Made by a program: the position numbers and the translations under genes
Shown: one piece after another, positions 46,566 to 57,064 of the stretch
Layout: each line of letters opens with the position of its first letter
Numbering within the stretch: position 1 is the first letter of the stretch
Assembly: GCA_051530055.1 (NCBI GenBank)
Contig: CM121341.1
Coordinates: 8,308,001 to 8,372,000 of the forward strand
Source: Neoechinorhynchus agilis
Lineage: Eukaryota; Acanthocephala
Reading direction: 5' to 3'
Length of the DNA: 64,000 bases
The notes under the pieces: model-generated
Seen by the model: the letters and a program-made list of their open reading frames with translations, nothing else
The model's database searches: none
What the model was told of the DNA's origin: nothing

Positions 46566-46969
46566 AAAATTGTTTTTTTCTATATCATACAGTCGAAAGA
46601 TTTGCGTGCCATTTTTATTTGCAGTCTTTACTGGAGTGTTTCAGAAGAACAATAATGTTCAGTATTGCGTTCGTAGAAAAGAATATAAAGGTGCGAATAA
46701 AACACTTTAACAATCTGACTGAAGAAGGCCAACGAAAAGGCCGAAAATTTTCAATATAAATCTATTTCTGAGTGAATATCGCTAATTGAAATTGAAACAA
46801 TAATGATTAATTTCTTTACAAAGTCTTTGGAGTGTTGTTGAGTTGGTAGGAAACCCAATATCGTTTAAATGCCTTAATTGGTTTAAGTGTCCAATTTCAT
46901 ATCCGAGGACGAAAATCCTATCCATCCCTTACTTGCTTTTTGTGTTATTTAATCGTAATCCTTTTTTTC
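46566..46969. other. RRP5 3' flank with a repeat tail
   Basis: AT-rich 3' flank. No AATAAA is visible close behind the stop codon; GAATAAAAC occurs at 46,695. The 46,715-46,825 repeat tail lies within it. Confidence 0.45.
46715..46825 (+). repeat. Repeat tail with hammerhead-like core, copy 3
   Basis: CTGAAGAAGGCCAACGAAAA followed by GGCCGAAAATTTTC. The CUGAAGA box (46,719-46,725) and GAAA box (46,743-46,746) flank a GGCC/GGCC stem, and ATTT/AAAT-C could be stem III with a U-C cleavage step. Like the others it has one extra A after each box and no clear stem I. The flanks match the copies at 20,505 and 21,125. Confidence 0.55.
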
Positions 46970-48755
46970 AGCTATCATCCGGAAACGGTTGAGGTTCTCA
47001 TCATGCTCTTCTTTTGTTTTCCCGCATATTATTACGTCGTCCAAATACGAGGCTTCTCAACGATGTGATTTATAAATCGCTGAAATGCTGCGACTCCATT
47101 GGTAACACCCATGGGGATATTTTTGAACCGATACAGCTTGCCGCAAGCTTCGAATGAAGTATAGTTTCTCTCACTAGAATCGATTATAACTTGATAATAT
47201 GCATCTTTTAAATCTATTTGACTGAATACAATTCTCAGCGATTGCATTAACCATTTTGTCTATCCTAGGCAGGGGATAGGCGTCCAAATACGTGAAGCGG
47301 TTTATTGTTCGTCAAAAATCTACCACTAGTCTATTTTTACCGTTTTCCTTTTTAATAACGAGAACTTGGGCTCGCCACGGAGAGTTTGACGGCTCTATGA
47401 TCCCTTCGTTCAGCATAAGCTCGATCTCTGATTTAATGAAGGCAGTATCATTTCGACTGAACGTTCGTGATTTCGTGATGACGAGCTTACAGTCTGGGCT
47501 TAAATTCTCGAAAAGAAATGGAACGAATTCTGGTTCACCATTTGTTTCGGTAGTGGTCGTGGCTACGAGTTCAAGAATATCCTCGTGGCCAGATGTTCTC
47601 AACCGCAATTCCTTATGTAGTTTGACGAACGGCAATCCCAAAATTATGTCATAGCATAATTCGGGCAGGATGAACAACTCAACGTTTTGGTATGTCCTTC
47701 CACCGCACATTAACTCGGTGATGACCCTGCCACGAGATCTCCTGTGGAGATGTCCAGAGGTCATTGACACATTCGCGTAGGCCGGTTTCGCAATGAATTT
47801 CATCTCCTTAGCGATTTTATCGTTGATGAAATTAAGTGAACTCCCGGTGTCTATTAGGGCACAAAAACTTTGTATCACCAATTCGTATCTCAATCATCAA
47901 GGAATCCTTAATCAATCCATTCGTTGTAGTGGTAGCAAGGAATATAGATGAAAGTTTGACCTGAGTATTTTTCTTTGATTGGCACATTTTGCGAAATGGC
48001 CCTTTTTTGAGCATTCTTAGCATTTTGCTTGATTCGCAGGCGAAGGAATCTTGGGAGTCTTTTACACGAGCAGTATTGCATTTAGCGGAATCACTATCTA
48101 TGTCGGAAATATCAACGGAATCGCGCTCAGCTACTGTCAAACTTCTTAGCATGTTACTCGACGTGGTATTAAATTGATCCACGCTGTCCGTCGCACATTA
48201 AACACATTTAGCTATTTCGACGGCTTTTGTCAATACCAAATCCTCTTGTTCGAGCAATCGTTGTCTTATTGCATCGGATCTGACGCCGGAGATGAAAGCA
48301 TCTCGGATGAATTCCGAGTTGGCCTCCTCCGCATTGACAGCTTTGAATTGACAATTGTGAGCCATGTTAGTTAGACATTGGACTTATTGACCGATGCCCT
48401 CGTTCTCTGATTGTTTGTGGGTAGAGAGAAAATGCCTGCTTAGAACCTCATTGTGTTTTTTTGTATATCTTTTCCAATAAGGCCCAGGCTTCTTCAAAAG
48501 TCTTGGTATCTTCCAAAACTTCGTATACATCGGGCCCAATATTGGCATATAGGTATTCTAGTTTATCAGTATCAAGGTCGACCGATTGAATCGTATATTT
48601 GAAGTTTCTCTTCCATAGTTTGAACTTTTTTTCGGAATCTTGTTCGTGCGGCATCGCATTGAACCTTTCTAGCCTGAAATTCGCTTTTAACCTTCTATTC
48701 AACTGGTCGTACTTCTAGAATCGTCCATTGCAAGAAATTGTTTTTTTGTACAATA
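46970..48755 (-). mobile_element. Ty3/Gypsy-type fossil, gag to RT
   Basis: Minus-strand order: a Gag core segment near 48,450-48,700 (LWKRNFKYTIQSVD), an aspartic protease with CALIDTGSSLNFI near 47,850, and Gypsy reverse transcriptase (IEPSNSPWRAQVLVIKK; FSQIDLKDAYYQV). It is cut off within the RT at the left. RNase H and integrase are absent here. No 5' LTR can be assigned with confidence. The element is broken in several places. Confidence 0.8.
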
Positions 48756-50400
48756 AATCGATGTATGACCAAAACAGGAGCTTTATTGCACAAAAACACC
48801 AAACACCACGAGGGGCGCGTGCTAAATGGTAGCAAAACCGCGGTGATGACGCGGGGACGACGGCGCCAACAGTGTCAAGGAAAGACACAAGCGTTCCTGC
48901 AAACAATATCCGCCAATTCCCACAAGAACGAAACTTCCAACTCAGGCGAATATTCTTAAACGAACGGACACATTCCCGCTCGAACGAGACGAATTTAAGA
49001 CATGCAATTTACCACGTCAACTAAAATTAGGTCGATTCATTTCGCATATCTCAGCGAGCCGATTGCAAAACTGTAAGTTATTCTCGTTTCAATTTTGAGA
49101 CGAACATCCTTCATCATTGATATCAAAATATCAATCGATTGCCAATTAAATTAGCGTTTCCTTCGGCAATGTCATAAAATATATATATATTTCGTGTTTG
49201 CAAGAAACACGGAATTAATCAACAAATTTATACCTCTTACCGAGCCAGTAAAACGTATGCGGAAGCCCTTTCCAACATGAGACAAAACTCCCAACGTTAT
49301 TTGGACGGTTTGTCGATCTGGCAATCCCGGACAGAGATCCTGCACCTTCCGGAAAATGACCACAAGCAGTCGGCCTTGGACCTTCCCCTCATAAAGAAGA
49401 TTCACAAATCCTTTAATGATCTTCTCGACGAGGTTTCCCAAGTTCGTCTTGCGGCGTGTTCTACAAAGGAATCGGGAGCCTGGCTAAATGCTCTCCCCGC
49501 CCCGACAATCGGAACTCTTCTAGAGGATTCTACTTTAAGGGTCGCAGTTTCTTTAAGATTGGGCCAGGATATTTGTATCCCGCATCGCTGTCGCTGCGGA
49601 TCTATAGTTGAAGCCAATGGCAGACACGGCCTCAGTTGTAAAACGTCCAGAGGGAGGTTTCCAAGACACTCAGAATTGAACTCAATTTTGAGTAGAGCCC
49701 TAGATTCCGTCCACGTGCCCAATATTTAAGAGCCAAGTAACTTGTGCCGCCTAGACAGCAAGCGAACTGACGGTGTCACGGTTTTTCCATGGCGGGAGGG
49801 GAAGCCCCTTTTATGGGATGCGACTTGCGTGGACACGCTTGCCCCCAGTAATTTTCCCTTTTCAAAAAGGAGCCCTGAAGGTTCAGCGGTCGTAGCTGAA
49901 GTCCGAAAACGTACAAAATACAGAGAGCTTTTAAGGACCTATTATTTCGTCCCTTTCGCCGTGGAGCCTTGGGACCGTCAGCGCTCACTCTCCTCGACGA
50001 ATTAAGACGAAAAGGATGACGGGGGAACCGCGCTCTAGAAATTTTCTCGCTCAGCGAATCGCAATTGCGATGCAGCGAGGGAACGCTGCCAGTATACTGG
50101 CAACGTCAAGAAGTTCACAGGAATAAATTGTAATCGTTGTAAATTAATAAATTTTAGACTTTTTCATTAAATTTTTATAGTGTGCTCTGAATTTTGACCA
50201 GGATGTCTTCATAAGGCGGTGGCACAAAAGCACGACTTATTGTTAAATATCAGTAAACGTTTAAGATTTCAAGACAACGAAAATTCATGTTGAAGTCAGT
50301 AAGTGCTTTTGAGCATCTTGGATTTTATCGATTCCTTAGTCACGTTGGATCAAAAATATCAATTGAAAAGACAGAATAGTCGGCGGCAAACATTTTGTCT
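48756..50400 (+). repeat. Segmental duplication of a composite TE segment, copy 1
   Basis: At least 1.64 kb nearly identical to 62,361-64,000. Only a few differences are visible, such as an A-run length, a 4 bp indel near 49,105 and AT-repeat length near 49,180. Parts in order: a GC-rich ~110 bp segment with a reverse-strand AATAAA (48,760-48,870), then a piece of CR1-like 3' UTR (TCCTGCAAACAATATCCGCC, also at 10,451). AT-rich sequence, the RT/nuclease fragment and an unassigned tail follow. Left flanks of the two copies differ, so the duplication boundary is sharp at 48,756. The right boundary is beyond the comparison range. Confidence 0.85.
49238..50005 (+). mobile_element. 3' fragment of RT element with restriction-like nuclease
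   Basis: The frame 49,277-49,729 encodes the post-RT helical region (SQRYLDGLSIWQSRTEIL, QVRLAACSTKESGAWLNALP) and then a zinc pattern CIPHRCRCG...GRHGLSCK. A stop at 49,727 is followed in the same frame by LCRLDSKRTDGVTVFPW and LLWDATCVDTLAPS (49,742-50,005). RHSELN plus the TDGVT and WDATCVD segments look like the PD-(D/E)XK nuclease of RLE-type non-LTR elements, although the family's usual RPDG reads RTDG here. RT itself is absent. Confidence 0.6.
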
Positions 50401-52503
50401 TTTCAGTTATGAATTATTTGAGAAATCTAAAACGGCATTTGAAACAATTCGATGTTTCTTCATACGTTAGAAAAACCAAAGGTCAGCAATATTTGAACTA
50501 GAAGATAAGATGCGGAGGAATTTAATGGAGAAAAAGTTGAGATTTTCAATCCTCATGGATTAACACATCTATCACAGGATGATTTTGTTGTTACATTTTC
50601 TTCTATCAGTCTAGCTAGACGAGTAAGCGACGAAATCCTGAGAATCTTCATCATAAAGTCATGGCGATTGACGGTTTTAAATCATAAAACTGCGTATAAG
50701 TAGACTTCTCTGACTTTGAATAATTAAATAGTCGTAAATAAATTTTTCACCTTTAATTCAGCAGCACCGTAATATTTTAATGGGACCAAAAACTAGATGT
50801 TGCGTGTGTTAAATTTTTTTACTTTTGCGTGAATCTAATGCCTCGAATATGACTTTGTTCAAAAATAGGTTCTCAATTTTAAGTCCTGACGTGAAAGCTT
50901 TAACATCTCAACTGATTTTATTAAAAAGAAGGTTCTGTATTTTAATTTTTTACCAAACCCTTCGATAATATCTGAGAAATAGATCATAATTTACAGCGTC
51001 ATTAAGATTCTTATTTAAAAATTTAGAATAGCATAACCAGCAAAAAGATAAAATAAACAAGACTGCTTACGTTTTAAGATTTTAGGCGTCTTTATACGAC
51101 CGCAAGTCTTTAGCCTGTTAACAAGCGAATGTTAGCCCGTTTGCTCATTGGGTAAAAAAGTATTATTTTAGCCAATCAGGTCTGAAAAGAAGTTAAATTT
51201 TTTCCTAACATCGCAGGTTTATTTAGGCTTAAATTCCATATTAAATAAGACCACATCCAGCGAAGAAAGTAGCAATATTTTCTAAGATGATAGTTCGATG
51301 TATTTATATACTTCAATGACGTTCTTGCTAGGCTTAAAGTTGACGTTAGGAGCAAAAGAAGCATTGTATTCAAATGCGAATTAATAAATAGAAGAAAAAT
51401 TATAGGAAAACGTTATATCTTTTGCTAAAAATTTCGAGGGGCGATGATACAGACAAATGCGTCCAAGAGATTCAGACGAATCACTGTCGATCCGAGATCA
51501 GAAACATTCCTCGTACAAAACATGAGTCTGGCTGTGCAACGGAACGGAACGCTGAATCCGTCCTTACCAGGACGGCGGCTGAGTGATCCGGAGCGATAGT
51601 GAAAGTGATTTAACTTTAATTCCATACTAAAAGGCACACTAAATTCTAAAAAAACATGTAAATACAAAAAGCTAATAATTAGATCTCGTATTTACCTCCC
51701 AATTGTCAAGTGGAAATGATTTGTAAATTCAACTCATCGATGAAAACATGATTAATCATAGAGGATTGTTATACAATAAATCGTTTTTGTATCATTATAA
51801 CAAATATATTTAAGGCAAATTTTTTTGCGGACATCACTAACATTTTTTTTGGTTAATTTTCATTTTCGACAGTTAAAAAAATTTACGCCTTCGCAAATAA
51901 ATTTTTTCTATGTAGTAATAAAGTTGGAAGATCATACAAGAACTTTACTCGTTATCTTAGTTTAGATATACACAATCTCAAAAGAAAAAGCGAATGCAGT
52001 TTATTAAGTGAATTACTATAATAATTTTGTAGTCCCGAATCGCATGTCAGTGTAGAAAAAACTAAGATGTTACTTCAATGAATATCTACAAATAAAAGCG
52101 AAAATTGCTTTATTGTCTTAAATTTCGCAAATAATATTGAATAAGTACAGAAAAATGCGAATTTTCCCCTTGCACGAACTGAATTAGATTTTCAGAATTA
52201 AAACATAAATAAGAAGACATTTGAAACAAATCACTGGCGTTATTATCATAAACGTGCTTTTGAATGTTATTGGGTACAAAGCCGTAAATATTTGGTAGAT
52301 AACAAGCTTGTTTGTCTATTTGTTGTGGGTTTCGTATCGTTCTAAATGATCTACGTACAACTTTTTTGCCTTCCTTTAATCTACTGAACGACTACAGAGA
52401 AATCGTAACTTCGCTATAACACGTTTTCTATAAGTTTGGTTTATTGTCAACAAACAATCCTGCACGCTATAATAAGCATTATTATTTCGAGATTAACATA
52501 AAC
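50401..52503. other. AT-rich intergenic region
   Basis: Two kilobases with no sustained reading frame. An 80-codon minus frame (51,667-51,425) and a 65-codon minus frame (51,373-51,176) are unsupported. The last few hundred bases should contain the promoter of the gene at 52,504. I see nothing else. Confidence 0.45.
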
Positions 52504-55500
52504 ATGTCCCAAGAACGAAGAAATGATCAAAATAAAGAACAAGCGTCTTATATTGCCGAACCTGATAATAAGAAACAGTCTATTGATACAACAGTCGGAT
52601 TAAACCTTCATTTGGGAACAACTGAGCCGCTTGATCAAGGGCGATCATCCCATGACTTAGCAGTCACTGGACACGTCGAAATGGCACAATCTACATCACT
52701 GCATCTACATCAAACACAACCAGAATCAGTTGTCCATTCTGTTCACCACAACGAAGAACGGCGTCCGGAAACACCGCAGAGAAAACGTAGTCTTCAAGTG
52801 GAAGCTACGGCCGAGGAACAACGAACTTATGGCACGTCTTCAACCGCCAAGCGCTTTCGGATACCTGCTGAAATGACTACTACACGAGTGCAGCCGCAGC
52901 AAAATGTATTGATTCAACCTGATATCCGCCAAAAAGTGGAGGAAACTGATGACCAAAGTAATGTAACAGGACATCAGGCAGCGGGGGAACGAAAACGATG
53001 CCATGCAGGAGAAAATTCGGAATCAAATATACCGACTATTAAGACATCACCAGCAAGCAAGAGATCACGAGGACTGCTAGAACAATTTGAAGGAACGCAG
53101 CATAGTGTTGGTCAGAGAACGTTGACACCGTTGCCGCAACCTCACGCCCAGAGTCAACAAGTGTTTATGAATCCCCGAATACAATCCGCTGGCCAGGGTA
53201 GAACTTATGATTTGGCGCAAAATCCCCAATTTCCACCCCAACAAACGTCTCGAGAAAATTATGGACAAGCTCAGCGAATGGCAATGACTGCTGCAATGCA
53301 ATCTGCTGGTCAAGGCGGAAATTATACTCCGGCGCCGAATCCACAGGGCCCACCCGAACAAACGCCTCTAAAAAACTATGGGCAAACGCAGCCAATAGCA
53401 ATGACTGCTGCAATGCAATCTGCTGGTCAAGGCGGAAATTATACTCCGGCGCCGAATCCACAGGGCCCACCCGAACAAACGCCTCTAAAAAACTATGGGC
53501 AAACGCAGCCAATAGCAATGAATGCTGCAATGCAATCTGCTGGTCAAGGCGGAAATTATACTCCGGCGCCGAATCCACAGGGCCCACCCCAACAAACACC
53601 CCGAAAAGACTATGCGCAAGCGCAGCCAATGGCAATGAATACTGCAATGCAATCTGCTGGTCAAGGCGGAAATTATACTTCGGCGCCGAATCAACAGGGC
53701 CCACCCCAACAAACGCTTCCAAAAGACTATGGACAAGCTCAGCGAATGGCAATGACTGCTGCAATGCAATCTGCTGGTCAAGGCGGAAATTATACTTCGG
53801 CGCCGAATCAACAGGGCCCACCCCAACAAACGCTTCCAAAAGACTATGGACAAGCTCAGCGAATGGCAATGACTGCTGCAATGCAATCTGCTGGTCAAGG
53901 CGGAAATTATACTTCGGCGCCGAATCAACAGGGCCCACCCCAACAAACGCCTCTAAAAAACTATGGGCAAACGCAGCCAATAGCAATGAATGCTGCAATG
54001 CAATCTGCTGGTCAAGGCGGAAATTATACTCCGGCGGCGAATCCACAGGGCCCAACCCAACAAACGCTCCCAAAAGACTATGGGCAAGCGCAGCGAATGG
54101 CAGTGAATGCTGCAATGCGATCTGGTGGTCAAGGAGGATATTATATTGCGGCGAATCAACAGGGCCAACCCCAACAAACGCCTCTAAAAAACTATGGGCA
54201 AACGCAGCCAATGGCAATGAATGCTGCAATGCAATCTGCTGGTCAAGGCGGAAATTATACTCCGGTGCCGAATCCACAGGGCCCACCCCAACAAACGCCT
54301 CAAGGATATTACGGGCAAGCGCAGCGAATGGCAATGACTGCTGCAATGCAATCTGCTGGTCAAGGCGGAAATTATACTCCGGCGGCGAATCCACAGGGCC
54401 CACCCCAACAAACGCCTCAAGGATATTACGGGCAAGTGCAGCGGGTGCAAATGAATGCTGGAATGCGATCTGGTGGTCAAGGAGGATATTATATTCCGGC
54501 GCCGAATCCACAGGGCCCACCCCAACAAACGCTTCTAAAAGACTATGGGCAAGCGCAGCGAATGGCAATGACTGCTGCAATGCGATCTGGTGGTAAAGGA
54601 GGATATTATATTCCGGCGGCGAATCCACAGGGCCCAACCCAACAAATGTTTCCAAAAGACCATGGGCAAGCGCAGCGAATGGCAATGACTGCTGCAATGC
54701 AATCTGCTGGTCAAGGCGGAAATTATACTCCGGCGCCGAATCCACAGGGCCCACCCCAACAAACGCCTCAAGGATATTACGGGCAAGTGCAGCGGGTGCA
54801 AATGAATGCTGGAATGCCGACCGCTGGTCAAGGCGGATATAATATTCCGGCACCGAATCCACAAGGTCGATCCCAACAAACGCCCCAAGGATATTATGGG
54901 CAAGCGAAGAGAATGTCAATGAATGCTGGAATGTCGGTCACTAGTCAAGGCGGATATTATACTCGAGCTCCGAATCCTCAGTGCCCACCCCATCAGATGA
55001 ATATCCAACGTTCCGGACAAGTGCAGCAAATGCCAACGATTGCTAGAATGCCGACCGCAAGTGAAGGTGGAGATCCCATGGTCGGACAGCGTCGTCAAAT
55101 TCCCCTTCAACAGATACCGCCTCAACAGTTGGCAAAGGATCAACGATTGCCAGCAGGAAATGTAATGCAGGCTGCTGCCCAAGGCGGATACTATGTGCCG
55201 GCCAGGAATCCGCAGGTTCAAAATCAACAGATGAATTTTGAACAGTATCGACAACTGCAGGGAACGCCATTTGATTGCCGGACGCCTATAATACCAAGAA
55301 ATCTTCAATTGCAATTTCCGGCCCATCAGCAGGCCGTAACCCAGCAATTGGCACAAAGAAATCATATGCCGATGAATCTCAAGGCACCGACTTCTCGATC
55401 GCAAGTTTCCACCCAGCAGGATCCTCAATTACAAGAGCAACATTCAAAAAATCAGCGGGTAGAACAGGAATCTATCTCAAATATATCGCAGCACCAACGT

Positions 55501-56040
55501 GAGCAACCCGGAGCTGCTCAAGGAAGTCGCCAGAATAATGTTTCCCTACAGCAACGGATGGACAGGAAGCGATGCCTTCCTCAAGCTGAAGAATTTATGG
55601 AAGATCGTGGAATCGAGACTCAATCAACATCAAAAAGACCACGGATTCCTGTGGACAAAGCGACGGTCAAAAAAGGCGACATGCCCGTAAAGCCAATAAA
55701 TGAAGATGATACCGATGACTTGAATGACGAACAATTCGCCGATTTATTTAGACCGTCTGGGAAACTTATGGACATTGCAAAAACGGCGAAGAAGTTGGAA
55801 CTTGAGAAGAAGAAACGAGAAGAAAAATCGAATAAAAATCCTTTTGACGACGATTCGGGGCCCTTTGAGTATCCATGTTCGCCAGAGATCCAACAGCAAA
55901 CTTTAGACTCAAGGATGGACAGACGACCAAGCGCGTTCGGACTTACCAAAGACGAAGCAAATGAAGAACGGATGAACATGTCCACCGAAAGTCGACTTCA
56001 TTTCGATTTCGTGGACGAGCTGCTGGGATATCGAGGTTAG
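52504..56040 (+). CDS. Large Q/P/G-rich repeat protein, function unknown
   Basis: A single-exon frame of 1,178 residues from ATG 52,504 (the frame stays open to 52,444, but no earlier ATG is in frame there). Residues 1-220 are hydrophilic. About sixteen tandem copies of a 39-residue unit (117 bp at DNA level) follow, roughly residues 220-835. Their consensus has AMQSAGQGGNYTPAPNPQG, then a PPQQTP..YGQ.QRM part. More diverged copies continue to about residue 925. The C-terminal 200 residues are non-repetitive, with an acidic patch (DDTDDLNDEQFADLF), a basic coiled stretch (KKLELEKKKREEK) and NPFDDDSGPF. A motif KR..(12-20)..SKRxRIP recurs three times outside the repeats and may be a nuclear signal. 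Composition is prion-like. I recognise no family. Confidence 0.7.
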   Translation: MSQERRNDQNKEQASYIAEPDNKKQSIDTTVGLNLHLGTTEPLDQGRSSHDLAVTGHVEMAQSTSLHLHQTQPESVVHSVHHNEERRPETPQRKRSLQVEATAEEQRTYGTSSTAKRFRIPAEMTTTRVQPQQNVLIQPDIRQKVEETDDQSNVTGHQAAGERKRCHAGENSESNIPTIKTSPASKRSRGLLEQFEGTQHSVGQRTLTPLPQPHAQSQQVFMNPRIQSAGQGRTYDLAQNPQFPPQQTSRENYGQAQRMAMTAAMQSAGQGGNYTPAPNPQGPPEQTPLKNYGQTQPIAMTAAMQSAGQGGNYTPAPNPQGPPEQTPLKNYGQTQPIAMNAAMQSAGQGGNYTPAPNPQGPPQQTPRKDYAQAQPMAMNTAMQSAGQGGNYTSAPNQQGPPQQTLPKDYGQAQRMAMTAAMQSAGQGGNYTSAPNQQGPPQQTLPKDYGQAQRMAMTAAMQSAGQGGNYTSAPNQQGPPQQTPLKNYGQTQPIAMNAAMQSAGQGGNYTPAANPQGPTQQTLPKDYGQAQRMAVNAAMRSGGQGGYYIAANQQGQPQQTPLKNYGQTQPMAMNAAMQSAGQGGNYTPVPNPQGPPQQTPQGYYGQAQRMAMTAAMQSAGQGGNYTPAANPQGPPQQTPQGYYGQVQRVQMNAGMRSGGQGGYYIPAPNPQGPPQQTLLKDYGQAQRMAMTAAMRSGGKGGYYIPAANPQGPTQQMFPKDHGQAQRMAMTAAMQSAGQGGNYTPAPNPQGPPQQTPQGYYGQVQRVQMNAGMPTAGQGGYNIPAPNPQGRSQQTPQGYYGQAKRMSMNAGMSVTSQGGYYTRAPNPQCPPHQMNIQRSGQVQQMPTIARMPTASEGGDPMVGQRRQIPLQQIPPQQLAKDQRLPAGNVMQAAAQGGYYVPARNPQVQNQQMNFEQYRQLQGTPFDCRTPIIPRNLQLQFPAHQQAVTQQLAQRNHMPMNLKAPTSRSQVSTQQDPQLQEQHSKNQRVEQESISNISQHQREQPGAAQGSRQNNVSLQQRMDRKRCLPQAEEFMEDRGIETQSTSKRPRIPVDKATVKKGDMPVKPINEDDTDDLNDEQFADLFRPSGKLMDIAKTAKKLELEKKKREEKSNKNPFDDDSGPFEYPCSPEIQQQTLDSRMDRRPSAFGLTKDEANEERMNMSTESRLHFDFVDELLGYRG
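53160..55000 (+). repeat. 117 bp coding minisatellite (39-residue repeats)
   Basis: Successive units start 117 bp apart, for example TCTGCTGGTCAAGGCGGAAA near 53,300, 53,417 and 53,534. One unit near 54,120 is 114 bp. Several adjacent units are identical at DNA level, which indicates recent unequal exchange or slippage. The array has no stops in some minus-strand frames, producing long antisense frames that are artefacts. Confidence 0.9.
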
Positions 56041-57060
56041 GATATAAACTGAAACTGGATCAATTTAGTGGCAAGAGCGTTTATTCGACAAATCAATTCG
56101 TTCACCGTCCATTACTTCTGAATTTGGCCGGTGAAGTTTGTTCCATTGCCTTTTGCAAACGTTCACTGTAAAAATGTTGAAGATTTGTAAATAAAGTGTA
56201 AATATGTTATATGAAATTTTATTAAGCCACAGATTATATTCAGTAAAAAATGTTCTCAGAATCTAAACGAACAAAAAATTCGCAATGGAGGCAAATATTA
56301 ATTTAACAAGCAAGGTGAATGGGATTGCAGGGCGTGCCGAAAGACGAACTTCGTCTTTTCACCTTGTTTATTTAACACCATTCTTAGTTCTTTTTTATAC
56401 ATTGTCCACGAGATCAAAATGCGCAAATTAGTTTAAAATAATTCAGAAAAAGGGCACAACGAGGCTATTTTCGGAATTACGAGTCGAATGTCGCAGTCAA
56501 TTCGTTGCTGCTAAATATATTTCATAGTTATTAAAAATCTGATACGCCATTGAGTGTCATCTTTGGTCAACAATATCATTTTCGTAATCGCTATTTAAAA
56601 ATCCTATTCATTTCTCAATTTCAACCTTCACTCTTCTTCTTTACACATTCTTCAACGAGAACTGAGGACGTTTCTTTAAGCTCCGGGCTTAATTATGTCG
56701 AAAGACTAAACAAATTATTGCCCGGTCATTCAAACTACAAGATTATTCGATTCGTTCGATTGGAGAACTGGTAGGAGGTTATAAACTAATTTATAGTGGC
56801 GGAACAAGTGGTAAAAACGGGGTTGGTATTGTAATCGCAAAAGACCTAGCCTGGAAGTGAAAAGAACAAGTGATTGAGTTATGGCGGTGAAGATAAACGT
56901 GAGTGATGAAATCACGACAGTAGCGGCTGTTGACATCGCAGTAGCTAGTTTATTTTTATTATATATTTATATATTTACATATTTATATTTATTTATCATG
57001 GTTTTAGAGCGCAATCGTGACTTATTTATCGAACAGATTAACGGTTTGGTGAGAGAATAC
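56041..57060. other. Intergenic sequence with a small hairpin
   Basis: Contains AATAAA at 56,192 (a likely polyadenylation signal for the repeat-protein gene, ~150 bp past its stop). It also has an imperfect hairpin at 56,304-56,372 (AACAAGCAAGGTGAA against TTCACCTTGTTTA, with an inner AAGACGAACTTCGTCTT). Short frames at 56,550-56,774 and 56,881-57,108 are AT-rich and unrecognised. Confidence 0.45.
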
Positions 57061-57064
57061 CTGT

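Noticed and set aside
48760-48870. Short LTR of the Gypsy fossil (reverse strand TGTTGGCGCC ... CATACA with AATAAA)
   Set aside because: It has TG...CA ends and a polyadenylation signal but no primer-binding site in the right place, no target-site duplication, and it moves with the segmental duplication. Left unassigned.
53165-54919. 584-codon minus-strand open frame, and further minus frames at 53,485-54,903
   Set aside because: They exist only because the 117 bp coding repeat lacks stops in those antisense frames. The products are the same repeat read backwards, and the plus-strand frame extends through unique sequence on both sides.
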